Shown here: piece by piece, positions 56,717 to 64,000 of the stretch | Layout: every line of letters starts with the position of its first letter | Position numbering within the stretch: position 1 is the stretch's first letter | Origin: Desulfovibrio litoralis DSM 11393 | Lineage (GTDB): Bacteria; Desulfobacterota; Desulfovibrionia; Desulfovibrionales; Desulfovibrionaceae | Length of the DNA stretch: 64,000 bases | Direction of reading: 5' to 3' | NCBI RefSeq assembly: GCF_900143255.1 | Contig: NZ_FRDI01000005.1 | Coordinates: forward strand, 112,410 to 176,409 | The notes under the pieces: generated by a model | Seen by the model: only the letters and a program-made list of their open reading frames with translations | Databases searched by the model: none | Told to the model about the DNA's origin: nothing | Translations under genes and position numbers: made by a program

Positions 56717-59686
56717 TTATATACTCTGTATTGGCTCTTTAAGTGGCGTTCCATCTGTATTATAAGTAACACTAAACACCATATCTGAAAGCCATTTTTT
56801 AAAAGATGGGTTATCATTAAATTGTTTAAGTAGCTCCATATTATCAGACATAATGCCAAAAACAACGTCTTTTAATGCTCTTTCACTTTCTATTCTTGCA
56901 TTTTGTTTATCTGAATTTTTCATAGCATTTTGATATCTTGAATCTCTTGAAACCATAGCTGGTATTTCAGCGATTTGTCGTCGAACGTTATCTTCATCTG
57001 TCCAAATAATGTTGCCAAAAAGGTCATTAAAAGTAGTTAGAATATTCGTCAACAAATCAAGCTCGGCTTGTTGTTTTCCGCCTATACCTACGGTTGGAAC
57101 AGGTGCAACTTCTGCATCTTCATCTTCTAGTTGTATAGACATTTGAGCTTGAGCTTCTGAACGATAGCTGTCTAAATCTATAGCTTCAATAATTCCTGAT
57201 GATAAATCATCTTCTTTAGGCGATGGCAGTTTTGGCAAAAGTAAGTTGATAAAAATAGAGAGTTTCTCCCATTCTGCGTTGCCATAAGGTAAGATTGCTC
57301 CTAAAAAACCATAAGTACGAACAAACCCCTTAGCAGAACTTTTAAAGTCAATTTGTCCATCTTCATCTAAGTCTTTATATAAGCTTGCACAAGCATCTAA
57401 AATAGGGTCAAGTTTATCTCTTTCTTCTCCATTTAAATACATATCAATAAAAGCATCTATTTGAGCGTGAGTATAAACTTGATGTTTTTCCATAGTGGAT
57501 ATTAAATCATAGAGTTTGTTGGGGTCAGTTTCTGCAGAAAGAATTGTTGTGCGATAATACGTTGAAAAAGCATCTTGAATATCTTTAGCATCATTAGTAA
57601 AATCAAGAACAAAGGTATCAAATTTCTGAGGGTGTGCCCTATTTAATCTAGATAATGTTTGAACAGCCTTTATATCTGTCAACACTTTATCAACATACAT
57701 GGTATGCAACAGTGGTTCATCGTATCCAGTTTGAAATTTATCAGCAACAATCAAAAAGCGATAAGGCTCTTTCTTAAACTCTTTTTCAATTTGTTTACTT
57801 GAAAAGCCATTTATTTTTTCTTCTGTTAAAATTTGCCCGTGGTATTCTTTTTCCCCTGAAAAAGCAATAATCGCTTTATAAGGGCTTTTTCGAGCTTCAA
57901 GACATTTAGAAATAGCATAATAATATTCAATCGCTCTGATAATACTACTTGTTACCACCATAGCACGAGCCTTTCCTTTAATTTTGGCTTTTGCTACAAG
58001 TTGATCATAAAAATGGTCAACCATAATTTCTGCTTTTTGTGATATGGCATATTCGTTACTTTCTACATAATTACGCAGTTTTTTATGAGCCTTTTTCTTA
58101 TCAAACATAGGATCATCACTAACTACTTTAGCTAGCTTATAATAACTTTTAATGGGCGTATAAAATTTTAATACATCCATAATAAACTTTTCTTGTATAG
58201 CTTGTTTCATTGAATAATTATGAAAAGGCTTATGTTTTATTACTCCGTCTGGTTGTGGGTCTGGCTCGCCAAACATTTCAAGCGTTTTATTCTTTGGTGT
58301 TGCAGTAAAGGCAAAATAACTAGCATTGGTGAGCATTTTTCTACCTTCCATTAGCTTAATGATTTTATCTTCTGTGCTTTCTTCGTCGTCTTGAACAAAC
58401 TCACCAGCAAGAGCCATATTCATTTTTGCAGACATATTACCGCTTTGGCTAGAATGAGCTTCATCTATAATGATTGCAAACTTATTGCCTTTATGGGCTG
58501 TTCCAATATCCTCTAAGATAAAGGGGAATTTATGTACTGTTGTAATGATAATTTTCTTGCCACCAGATATAGCTTTTTTTAAATCGCCAGAATGCTCTGC
58601 CCAAGCTACTATATGAGAGCTTTGCATAAACTGTTTTATGGTATCTCTGATTTGCTTATCTAAGTTCACACGGTCTGTTACTACAATAACAGAATCTATA
58701 ATGTTGCTTCCGTTTTTTTCTAAGTCTACAAGCTGATGAGCAAGCCACGCTATAGAGTTTGACTTTCCACTACCAGCACTATGTTGAATTAAATATTTTT
58801 GCCCTACTCCTTTACTTTTAACATCGGTAATAAGGGCTTTTACCACTGCTAACTGATGGAAGCGTGGAAAAATTTGAATATAAGTTTTTTTCGTTGTGTC
58901 TGGGTCTATTTTTTCTATAACTTGGGCATAGTTTTCTATGATGTTTGCTAGTTCATTTTTTGTAAGGATTTCCTTCCAAAAATAATCTGTCATAATGCCA
59001 TTAGGGTTAGGTGGGTTTCCTGCTCCGTCGTTATATCCTTTATCAAACGGCAAAAACCAAGAGTTCATTCCGTCAAGCTTGGTACAAAATTTAATTCTTG
59101 CGTCATCAACAGCAAAATGAACCATACATCTTTTAAACTGAAACAATAATTCTTTTGAGTCACGGTCTTTTTTATATTGATATTCTGCATCTTCTACATC
59201 TTGCTTCGTGAGTTGATTTTTTAATTCACAAGTAATAACCGGCAAGCCATTGATAAAAACACAAAAATCTAAAGCGAGTTTTGTATTGTCTTTAGAATAC
59301 ATTAGCTGTCTTGTTACGCTAAAAATATTCTTTTCAAAATTTTCTTTCGCCGTTACGTTTTTTTCAGATGGTGTCTGATAAAACATAATAAGGTCTGCTG
59401 GGTAGACTTTTACTCCACTTCTAAGCACATCTACAACGCCACGCTTGGCTATTTCGCCTTGTAGTCGGTTTAAAAATTGCATTCGTTTTTGTGGGTTAGT
59501 ATCAATGCCTAGTTGTTCCATTTGTTTGGGCTGGGTAGTTTCAAGAAAGCGAAACAGGCGTGTTTCATCAACGGCATAATCTTTATTATATTCTTCGCTT
59601 TTCCCTTGTTCATAGCCGTTATGAGCGACAAGCCAGTTTACAATTAAGGTTTCTAGTCCGCTTTCTTTTGTATTTGTAACTTGCAT
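56717..59686 (-). CDS. hsdR: Type I restriction enzyme R subunit
   Basis: A 989-residue motor-nuclease subunit. The N-terminal endonuclease core is D-FCVFINGLPV leading to CELK (about 137-156), of PD-(D/E)xK type. The helicase motifs are HSAGSGKSNSIAW (about 305), VTDRVNLDKQ, IIDEAHSSQSG (about 405), TATP, and VADKFQTGYDEPLL and LSRLNRAHPQK. The C-terminal helical region binds the methylase. The ATG directly abuts the hsdS stop (TAAATG). Length is normal and no frameshift is visible. Confidence 0.96.
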   Translation of the reverse strand: MQVTNTKESGLETLIVNWLVAHNGYEQGKSEEYNKDYAVDETRLFRFLETTQPKQMEQLGIDTNPQKRMQFLNRLQGEIAKRGVVDVLRSGVKVYPADLIMFYQTPSEKNVTAKENFEKNIFSVTRQLMYSKDNTKLALDFCVFINGLPVITCELKNQLTKQDVEDAEYQYKKDRDSKELLFQFKRCMVHFAVDDARIKFCTKLDGMNSWFLPFDKGYNDGAGNPPNPNGIMTDYFWKEILTKNELANIIENYAQVIEKIDPDTTKKTYIQIFPRFHQLAVVKALITDVKSKGVGQKYLIQHSAGSGKSNSIAWLAHQLVDLEKNGSNIIDSVIVVTDRVNLDKQIRDTIKQFMQSSHIVAWAEHSGDLKKAISGGKKIIITTVHKFPFILEDIGTAHKGNKFAIIIDEAHSSQSGNMSAKMNMALAGEFVQDDEESTEDKIIKLMEGRKMLTNASYFAFTATPKNKTLEMFGEPDPQPDGVIKHKPFHNYSMKQAIQEKFIMDVLKFYTPIKSYYKLAKVVSDDPMFDKKKAHKKLRNYVESNEYAISQKAEIMVDHFYDQLVAKAKIKGKARAMVVTSSIIRAIEYYYAISKCLEARKSPYKAIIAFSGEKEYHGQILTEEKINGFSSKQIEKEFKKEPYRFLIVADKFQTGYDEPLLHTMYVDKVLTDIKAVQTLSRLNRAHPQKFDTFVLDFTNDAKDIQDAFSTYYRTTILSAETDPNKLYDLISTMEKHQVYTHAQIDAFIDMYLNGEERDKLDPILDACASLYKDLDEDGQIDFKSSAKGFVRTYGFLGAILPYGNAEWEKLSIFINLLLPKLPSPKEDDLSSGIIEAIDLDSYRSEAQAQMSIQLEDEDAEVAPVPTVGIGGKQQAELDLLTNILTTFNDLFGNIIWTDEDNVRRQIAEIPAMVSRDSRYQNAMKNSDKQNARIESERALKDVVFGIMSDNMELLKQFNDNPSFKKWLSDMVFSVTYNTDGTPLKEPIQSI

Positions 59687-60985
59687 TTATTCTTCCCCCA
59701 TTTGTTCAGGCTCTTCCAATGATTCCTCTTCCACCTCTTCCAATAACTCTTCTGGCTCAAACTCTGGTACAATGATATTGCGAACGTCTACTTTGCCTGT
59801 AACAACGGAGGAGATCAGGCTGGTTTTGTATTCGTTAATTAAGTTAATTTCTGTTTCAAATTTTGTAATCAATTTTTCAATGTATGTTAATTTTGATTCA
59901 ATAAAATTTAAGATACTGTGTTGTTCTTCAAATGTAGGTAAAATAGTATTTATATTAATTACTTTTTCAACTGATAAGCCAGGTTGTGCCGCTGACTCTG
60001 AATATTGATTTAGATTCATAACTATTATTAGAAAATAAGCCCATTTTCCAAATACATATGAATTAGGTTTAAAAACTACAGCATGTTCAGTTGCCCAAAA
60101 TTCGCCATTAACATAATGAGCATTACCACATAAAGCACCTTGTCTACCAAATAAAACACATTCACCTTTATTATTGTAAGTGTTATAATAGCCTCTTATC
60201 CCATTGCCTCCATACACAGCAAACTTACCAGTATTATCAATATCCAAAGATGTAAGATTTGTACCACTTTTGAATTTACCCAGTCGTTTAAGCTTTGTTT
60301 TTTCCCAACTCTCTGGAATTTCCCCAATCCACTCAACACCGCTATCTTTCATCGGCACAGCATCATCTAGCCCTTTGGTAACAGCTTTGTTGATAATAGC
60401 CTGTTTTTGTTCATTCAATAAAGATATTTGCTTTTTTTTCGCCTTTATCAGCTTATTTATTTTGCTAACCTGCCAATCGAGATAACGGACAATTTGGTCT
60501 TGTTCCTGGCGTGGGGGGATGGGGAGACATATATTTTTCATTTCACTATATCTAGTCGTCCATAAATCCGCAACAATACCTCTACCATTGCGATAATATT
60601 CTTCAATAAAATCATAGTGTTTTAATAAATAATGCAAAAAATCACCATTTTCTGATTTTCTTGGCTTTAACACAAGATTAATTAATGAAACTGAACCATC
60701 TAAGGGAGATACTCCACTTGATCCTTTACGATCTGATCTACTATTTATTACAAAATCACTTTTGTAGACCAATTTTCTATTGTCTCCGTCATCAGACTTC
60801 GCTGCACTTGCAAGTTGAGGAACAATACCATTTTTTGTTACAGATAAAGGAGGATAATCTTTGTCTGAAACTTTAGTTTTTCTCTCTATAAACAAAATAC
60901 CAATTTTATTAAAATTCCAAAACTTTGGAATATTTTCAATCCATTTTACGCCTGTCTTTTTATACTCATCATAGGGTTTCAACAT
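59687..60985 (-). CDS. hsdS: Type I restriction-modification specificity subunit
   Basis: A 432-residue DNA-recognition subunit with two target-recognition domains. The repeat landmarks are GVKWIENIPKFW near residue 12 and GVEWIGEIPESW near 218. Each domain is followed by a helical spacer (QDQIVRYLDWQVSKINKLI and EEQHSILNFIESKLTYIEKL). The C-terminal tail is very acidic (glutamate-rich). It starts four bases after hsdM and ends at the hsdR ATG. The recognition sequence cannot be read from the protein. Confidence 0.95.
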   Translation of the reverse strand: MLKPYDEYKKTGVKWIENIPKFWNFNKIGILFIERKTKVSDKDYPPLSVTKNGIVPQLASAAKSDDGDNRKLVYKSDFVINSRSDRKGSSGVSPLDGSVSLINLVLKPRKSENGDFLHYLLKHYDFIEEYYRNGRGIVADLWTTRYSEMKNICLPIPPRQEQDQIVRYLDWQVSKINKLIKAKKKQISLLNEQKQAIINKAVTKGLDDAVPMKDSGVEWIGEIPESWEKTKLKRLGKFKSGTNLTSLDIDNTGKFAVYGGNGIRGYYNTYNNKGECVLFGRQGALCGNAHYVNGEFWATEHAVVFKPNSYVFGKWAYFLIIVMNLNQYSESAAQPGLSVEKVININTILPTFEEQHSILNFIESKLTYIEKLITKFETEINLINEYKTSLISSVVTGKVDVRNIIVPEFEPEELLEEVEEESLEEPEQMGEE

Positions 60986-60989
60986 TCCA

Positions 60990-62810
60990 TTAACCCCCTA
61001 TAATTTCAGTTAACAAGCCATCTGTCTCTTGTTCTAACGCTTTAATATCCGCTACAATTTCTTCAAGAGAACGCAGTTTGATAGGCTTATAAAAATACTT
61101 AGTAAAACTTAACTCGTAGCCGATTTGGGTTTTCTTTTCGTCTACCCAAGCATAAGGGGCAAAAGGTTTGACCTCTTTTTCTATAAAGGCATCAATTCCA
61201 CCTTCGTAAGTAAAGGGAATTTGTTCTGTATCAGTTAATTCTTTATTGGGTTTAATAATGCCCTTTTTATCTATAATAGGCTGACCATCTTCATCTAATT
61301 CCGGTTGTAAAACCGTTACTTTCCAATAACCAAATTCACTGTTATCAAAAACCTTACTATATTCATTTTCCGCCATATTCATATACATATCTAATATTTG
61401 TTGGCGTATTTCTTGTGTAAACTCGCAGTTTTTCTTTCCTAAATTTTTACGCAATGGAGATTTTAAGCTTGTTGCGTCAATAAGCTGAATTTTTCCTCGG
61501 CGTTTTTCATCTTTTTTGTTAGATAAAATCCAGATGAAAGTGCCTATGCCCGTGTTATAAAACATGTTTTCAGGCAGGGCAATAATCGCTTCTATCAAGT
61601 CATTTTCAATCATATAGCGACGCGCATTACTTTCGCCTTGTCCTGCGTCGCCTGTAAATAAAGCGGAGCCATTATGTACTTCTGCTATTCTTGAACATAA
61701 CTCTGTATCTTGTTTCATTTTTGATATGTTATTCAACAAAAACAACAATTGACCGTCGCTTGTTCTTGGTATCATAGAAAAGGTAGCATCTTCTTTAAAA
61801 GAAGTAACAAAACGAGTGTCTAATATCTCTTTTTTTCCACCCATTTTTTCTGCATCACCCTTCCAAGACTTTCCGTAAGGTGGGTTAGACAACATAAAAT
61901 CAAACTGACGAGATGGAAAACCATCAACAGACAGAGTAGAGCCAAAAACAATATTATCTACTTCTGTTCCTTCTCCTTTTAACAACATATCTGCTTTAGT
62001 AATGGCGTATGTTTCAGCGTTAACTTCTTGTCCAAAAAGGTGAATGGACACTGTTTTGCCTTGTTGTTCCGCAAGCTGTAATAATCTATCTTGAGCAACT
62101 GTTAACATACCTCCGGTTCCGCTTGCACCGTCATAACAAGAATAGGTACTATCTTTTATTTTATCAGCAATAGGCATAAATACACAGTCTGCCATTAATT
62201 CAATAACATCTCTCGGTGTAAAATGTTCCCCAGCTTCTTCGTTGTTTTCTTCGTTAAATCTACGAATAAGCTCTTCAAAAATAACACCCATAGAATGATT
62301 ATCTAAAGCAGGAAGGCGAACTCCTCCAACATCATCTAAAATAGGATATGGGCTTAGATTAATAAGAGGAGAGATAAATTTTTCGATAACAGACCCTAAA
62401 ATATCACCCTCAATCATTGTATCTATTTGGTTTCTAAACTTAAATTTGTCTAATATTTCTTGTACGTTAGGCGAAAAACCATCTAAATAAGAAATAAAAT
62501 CAGCTTTTAACTGTTGTATTTTTCCTCTACCAGCTAAATCTTTCAATCTAAAAGGTGAACTATTACAAAAAGATTGCTGTGCTACTTGGCATAAGGCATC
62601 ATTTTGATTGAGCATACCTGCTTCAGTATACTTTTCTTTTGCCTTTAATACTTCTTCTTTGCTTTCTTCTAAAACAGAATCCAAACGGCGAATAACTACC
62701 ATCGGCAATATAACATCACGATATTTACCACGCACATATACATCTCGCAGACAGTCATCTGCTATACTCCATATAAAACTAACAATTTGATTATGCGTTA
62801 TGTTATCCAT
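60990..62810 (-). CDS. hsdM: Type I restriction-modification methylase subunit
   Basis: A 606-residue N6-adenine methyltransferase. The N-terminal helical domain is seen in FIWSIADDCLRDVYVRGKYR. The SAM-binding motif is in DGASGTGGML (about 227-235) and the catalytic NPPYGKSW at about 309. HFTPRDVIELMAD lies before the first. It is the first gene of the leftward hsdM-hsdS-hsdR-rloC-hamA-hamB string. AAAGGA lies 12 bases before the ATG. Confidence 0.96.
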   Translation of the reverse strand: MDNITHNQIVSFIWSIADDCLRDVYVRGKYRDVILPMVVIRRLDSVLEESKEEVLKAKEKYTEAGMLNQNDALCQVAQQSFCNSSPFRLKDLAGRGKIQQLKADFISYLDGFSPNVQEILDKFKFRNQIDTMIEGDILGSVIEKFISPLINLSPYPILDDVGGVRLPALDNHSMGVIFEELIRRFNEENNEEAGEHFTPRDVIELMADCVFMPIADKIKDSTYSCYDGASGTGGMLTVAQDRLLQLAEQQGKTVSIHLFGQEVNAETYAITKADMLLKGEGTEVDNIVFGSTLSVDGFPSRQFDFMLSNPPYGKSWKGDAEKMGGKKEILDTRFVTSFKEDATFSMIPRTSDGQLLFLLNNISKMKQDTELCSRIAEVHNGSALFTGDAGQGESNARRYMIENDLIEAIIALPENMFYNTGIGTFIWILSNKKDEKRRGKIQLIDATSLKSPLRKNLGKKNCEFTQEIRQQILDMYMNMAENEYSKVFDNSEFGYWKVTVLQPELDEDGQPIIDKKGIIKPNKELTDTEQIPFTYEGGIDAFIEKEVKPFAPYAWVDEKKTQIGYELSFTKYFYKPIKLRSLEEIVADIKALEQETDGLLTEIIGG

Positions 62811-62861
62811 ATTTGTAAATATTCCTTTGTTTATTGAACCAATATAACAATATAATCTATA

Positions 62862-62901
62862 ATTGTATAGTTATCGCTTATGCTACTTTATACTATACAA
62901 T
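62862..62901. promoter_or_regulatory. Inverted repeat in the hsdM upstream region, candidate operator
   Basis: ATTGTATAGT (62862-62871) and ACTATACAAT (62892-62901) are perfect inverse copies with starts 30 bases apart, about three helix turns. They overlap the only space available for an hsdM promoter and are suited to binding a dimeric XRE protein. Confidence 0.55.
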
Positions 62902-62922
62902 AGGCAAATAAAAAATAAATAA

Positions 62923-62964
62923 AGCGAAAAATGACTTATGATAAATAATAAGTCATTTTTCGCT
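62923..62964 (-). terminator. Strong hairpin between the XRE gene and hsdM
   Basis: A perfect 17-base stem, AGCGAAAAATGACTTAT with ATAAGTCATTTTTCGCT, and an 8-base loop. The minus-strand tail is T-rich (TTTATTTATTTTTTATTT), so it would end or attenuate transcription from the XRE side. The 338 bases from 62811 to 63148 hold this hairpin and the inverted repeat; the part from 62965 to 63148 contains no gene I can support. Confidence 0.75.
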
Positions 62965-63148
62965 GTGTATTAATTAAACAAGCATTAAGTGGAAGCCTTT
63001 TAGAATACTATCCGTCAAAATGAATCACACAACAATGCTTAACGAAAAACACCCCATCTCTCCGATATTGGTAGCCTCTTCCGTCACGGATTCAAACTCA
63101 ATACAGCTTATTGCAAAAATTCAGTAAAATAGAATCTTGGCAACGTGA

Positions 63149-63403
63149 TTAACTACATAGCGTTTTTGATGAATGGACTTCCGTTATCCTATCAAGCATT
63201 TCGCCTGGGCGTACTTCTAAAGCCAAGGAAATTCGGATCAATGTCTCTATTGATGGGTACCTACGACCGCTCTCAAGCATTGAAATGTAAGGGGTTGACA
63301 CATCCATTCTATCGGCAAGTTGATCTTGTGATAAGTCTGCCATTTGTCTAAATTCCCTGATTACAATACCCACGGATGAAAGTTTTTTACGATTTGTCTT
63401 CAT
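63149..63403 (-). CDS. XRE-family transcriptional regulator
   Basis: An 84-residue protein consisting almost wholly of one Cro/C1-type HTH (about 12-66): IREFRQMADLSQDQLADRMD and VSTPYISMLESGRRYPSIETL, the classic pattern with the recognition helix in between. A short tail ends in KTLCS. Such small proteins serve as controllers of restriction-modification operons. It lies upstream of hsdM in the same direction, with a terminator-like hairpin and an inverted repeat between them, so it may control them separately. The ribosome site is weak. Confidence 0.88.
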   Translation of the reverse strand: MKTNRKKLSSVGIVIREFRQMADLSQDQLADRMDVSTPYISMLESGRRYPSIETLIRISLALEVRPGEMLDRITEVHSSKTLCS

Positions 63404-63439
63404 CTTTCTTGTTTATTGACTTTTTATATTTTTTATCAT

Positions 63440-63470
63440 AAGCATCTAAGTTAAGTTTACTTAGATGCTT
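63440..63470. promoter_or_regulatory. Inverted repeat upstream of the XRE gene
   Basis: AAGCATCTAAGT (63440-63451) pairs with ACTTAGATGCTT (63459-63470), about 36 bases before the XRE start. It may be an autoregulatory operator or a terminator for a gene to the right. Confidence 0.5.
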
Positions 63471-63649
63471 AAGTTTTATGTCATTGACAAAAATAAACCT
63501 TAAAAAAAAACAGGTTATTATGAAAACTTAGTTTAATTTCGAAGACAATAGAAGAAGATTATCGAATTTATTAACAATCTTGTTATCTTCTCATTCTACA
63601 AACAACATCACAGACTTGCCATCATGTGGTAAGTTTTAGGAGAAAAATA

Positions 63650-64000
63650 TGGAATTATTTGGTATTTTTTTAATTGTTATTATCATTGGCGGCTGGGTAC
63701 TCCGTTTTTTTTCGTCCAGTATTCGTTTTTTTTCGTCCAGTATTCCTTCAACCAGCACAAGTACTATCTTGAACTTCAAGAAAAGCCTTCCAGAAGGTTT
63801 TGGCTACCCGTACACGCTTGATGGGACAGGTTATGCAGTAAACGTTAAGAATAAAAAACTCCTCATATTAGTTAACTTCACCCAGTGCATTTATGAAAGG
63901 GAAAAGATTCGTGGTTTTAAATATGGCATGAACGAAGCGGGTCAATTTTATGGTGCTGTTGGCATCAGGGATAAAATCGATACTGGTCTAAAAAACCGCT
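63650..64000 (+). CDS. Membrane-anchored protein of unknown function, 3' end outside window
   Basis: An open frame of 117 codons to the window edge, starting with ATG at 63650 and AGGAG at 63638-63642. Residues 2-19 form an N-terminal hydrophobic helix (ELFGIFLIVIIIGGWVL), then the motif RFFSSSI is repeated twice, followed by a serine/threonine-rich stretch and a globular part (LPEGFGYPYTLDGTGYAV). I do not recognise a family. Codon use looks less AT-rich than in the core genes, suggesting transfer with the island. It diverges from the XRE gene. Confidence 0.7.
63703..63744 (+). repeat. Tandem 21-base repeat inside the partial gene
   Basis: Two exact 21-base copies (63703-63723, 63724-63744), each with a run of eight T and the end CGTCCAGTATT. 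Each encodes RFFSSSI in frame. The T-runs are possible slippage sites. Confidence 0.85.

Noticed and set aside
63060..63115. Sequence with GGTAGCC and GATTCAAACTC resembling a tRNA T-arm
   Set aside because: No matching acceptor, D or anticodon stem could be built; likely chance.
63484..63521. TTGACA and TATTAT upstream of the partial gene as a promoter
   Set aside because: The spacer is 26 bases, too long for a sigma-70 promoter.

Overview
The window reads as an AT-rich chromosome segment from the Desulfovibrionaceae (sulfate-reducer lineage, Desulfovibrio/Lawsonia-like). The main evidence is a periplasmic tetraheme class III cytochrome c3 with the CxxCH / CxxxxCH / CxxCH / CxxxxCH heme-site order, and the neighbouring set birA - pyruvate carboxylase - long PEP-synthase-like protein. 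Vitamin B12 genes (cobyrinate diamide synthase, CobO) and a sigma-54 response regulator fit the same group. The species cannot be fixed from the sequence alone.

Left and centre (about 1-49.7 kb) are core housekeeping genes. They are pgk (cut by the window edge), asd, a small Imm17-like membrane protein, a MerR-type DNA-binding protein, rapZ and a glycosyltransferase. A KAP-type NTPase follows, then a leftward block: dnaE - HAD phosphatase - hemW, and ffh - rpsP - khpA - rimM. Next come a UvrD-type helicase, thiL, an intergenic stretch packed with hairpins, a TrmO-aldolase fusion, a YHS-like protein, folK, a XerD-type recombinase and a Lon-like protease. A DUF2325-TPR pair under a likely Fur box is followed by cca, birA, pyruvate carboxylase, PEP synthase, cbiA, cytochrome c3, an acidic coiled-coil protein, cobO, GT2, a TVP38 protein, an NtrC-type regulator coupled to an epimerase, DUF554, a biotinyl-like protein, ssb and an SseB-like protein. 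BirA would biotinylate the carboxylase; the carboxylase and PEP synthase together supply oxaloacetate and PEP from pyruvate.

Right (49.7 kb to the end) is an accessory defence island starting at an initiator tRNA-Met gene. Just downstream of the tRNA lie five copies of a GTACAAA-core motif in direct and inverted orientation, which look like recombinase arm sites. The island then holds one leftward gene string: hsdM - hsdS - hsdR (type I restriction-modification), rloC (anticodon nuclease with ABC ATPase and zinc hook), hamA - hamB (Hachiman: DUF1837 nuclease plus helicase). Gaps range from an overlap to 54 bases, so all six may be one transcript. An XRE-family regulator lies upstream, separated by a strong hairpin and an operator-like inverted repeat. 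The island runs off the right edge with a partial, unrecognised membrane-anchored protein.

The strongest novelty candidate is this layered arrangement: DNA restriction, tRNA cleavage and a genome-integrity-sensing nuclease-helicase in a single operon-like string. Other points of interest are a CbiA homologue without its amidotransferase cysteine, a divergent pyruvate carboxylase with a zinc-ribbon tail, the TrmO-aldolase fusion, the five-hairpin intergenic element, and the Fur box before DUF2325-TPR.
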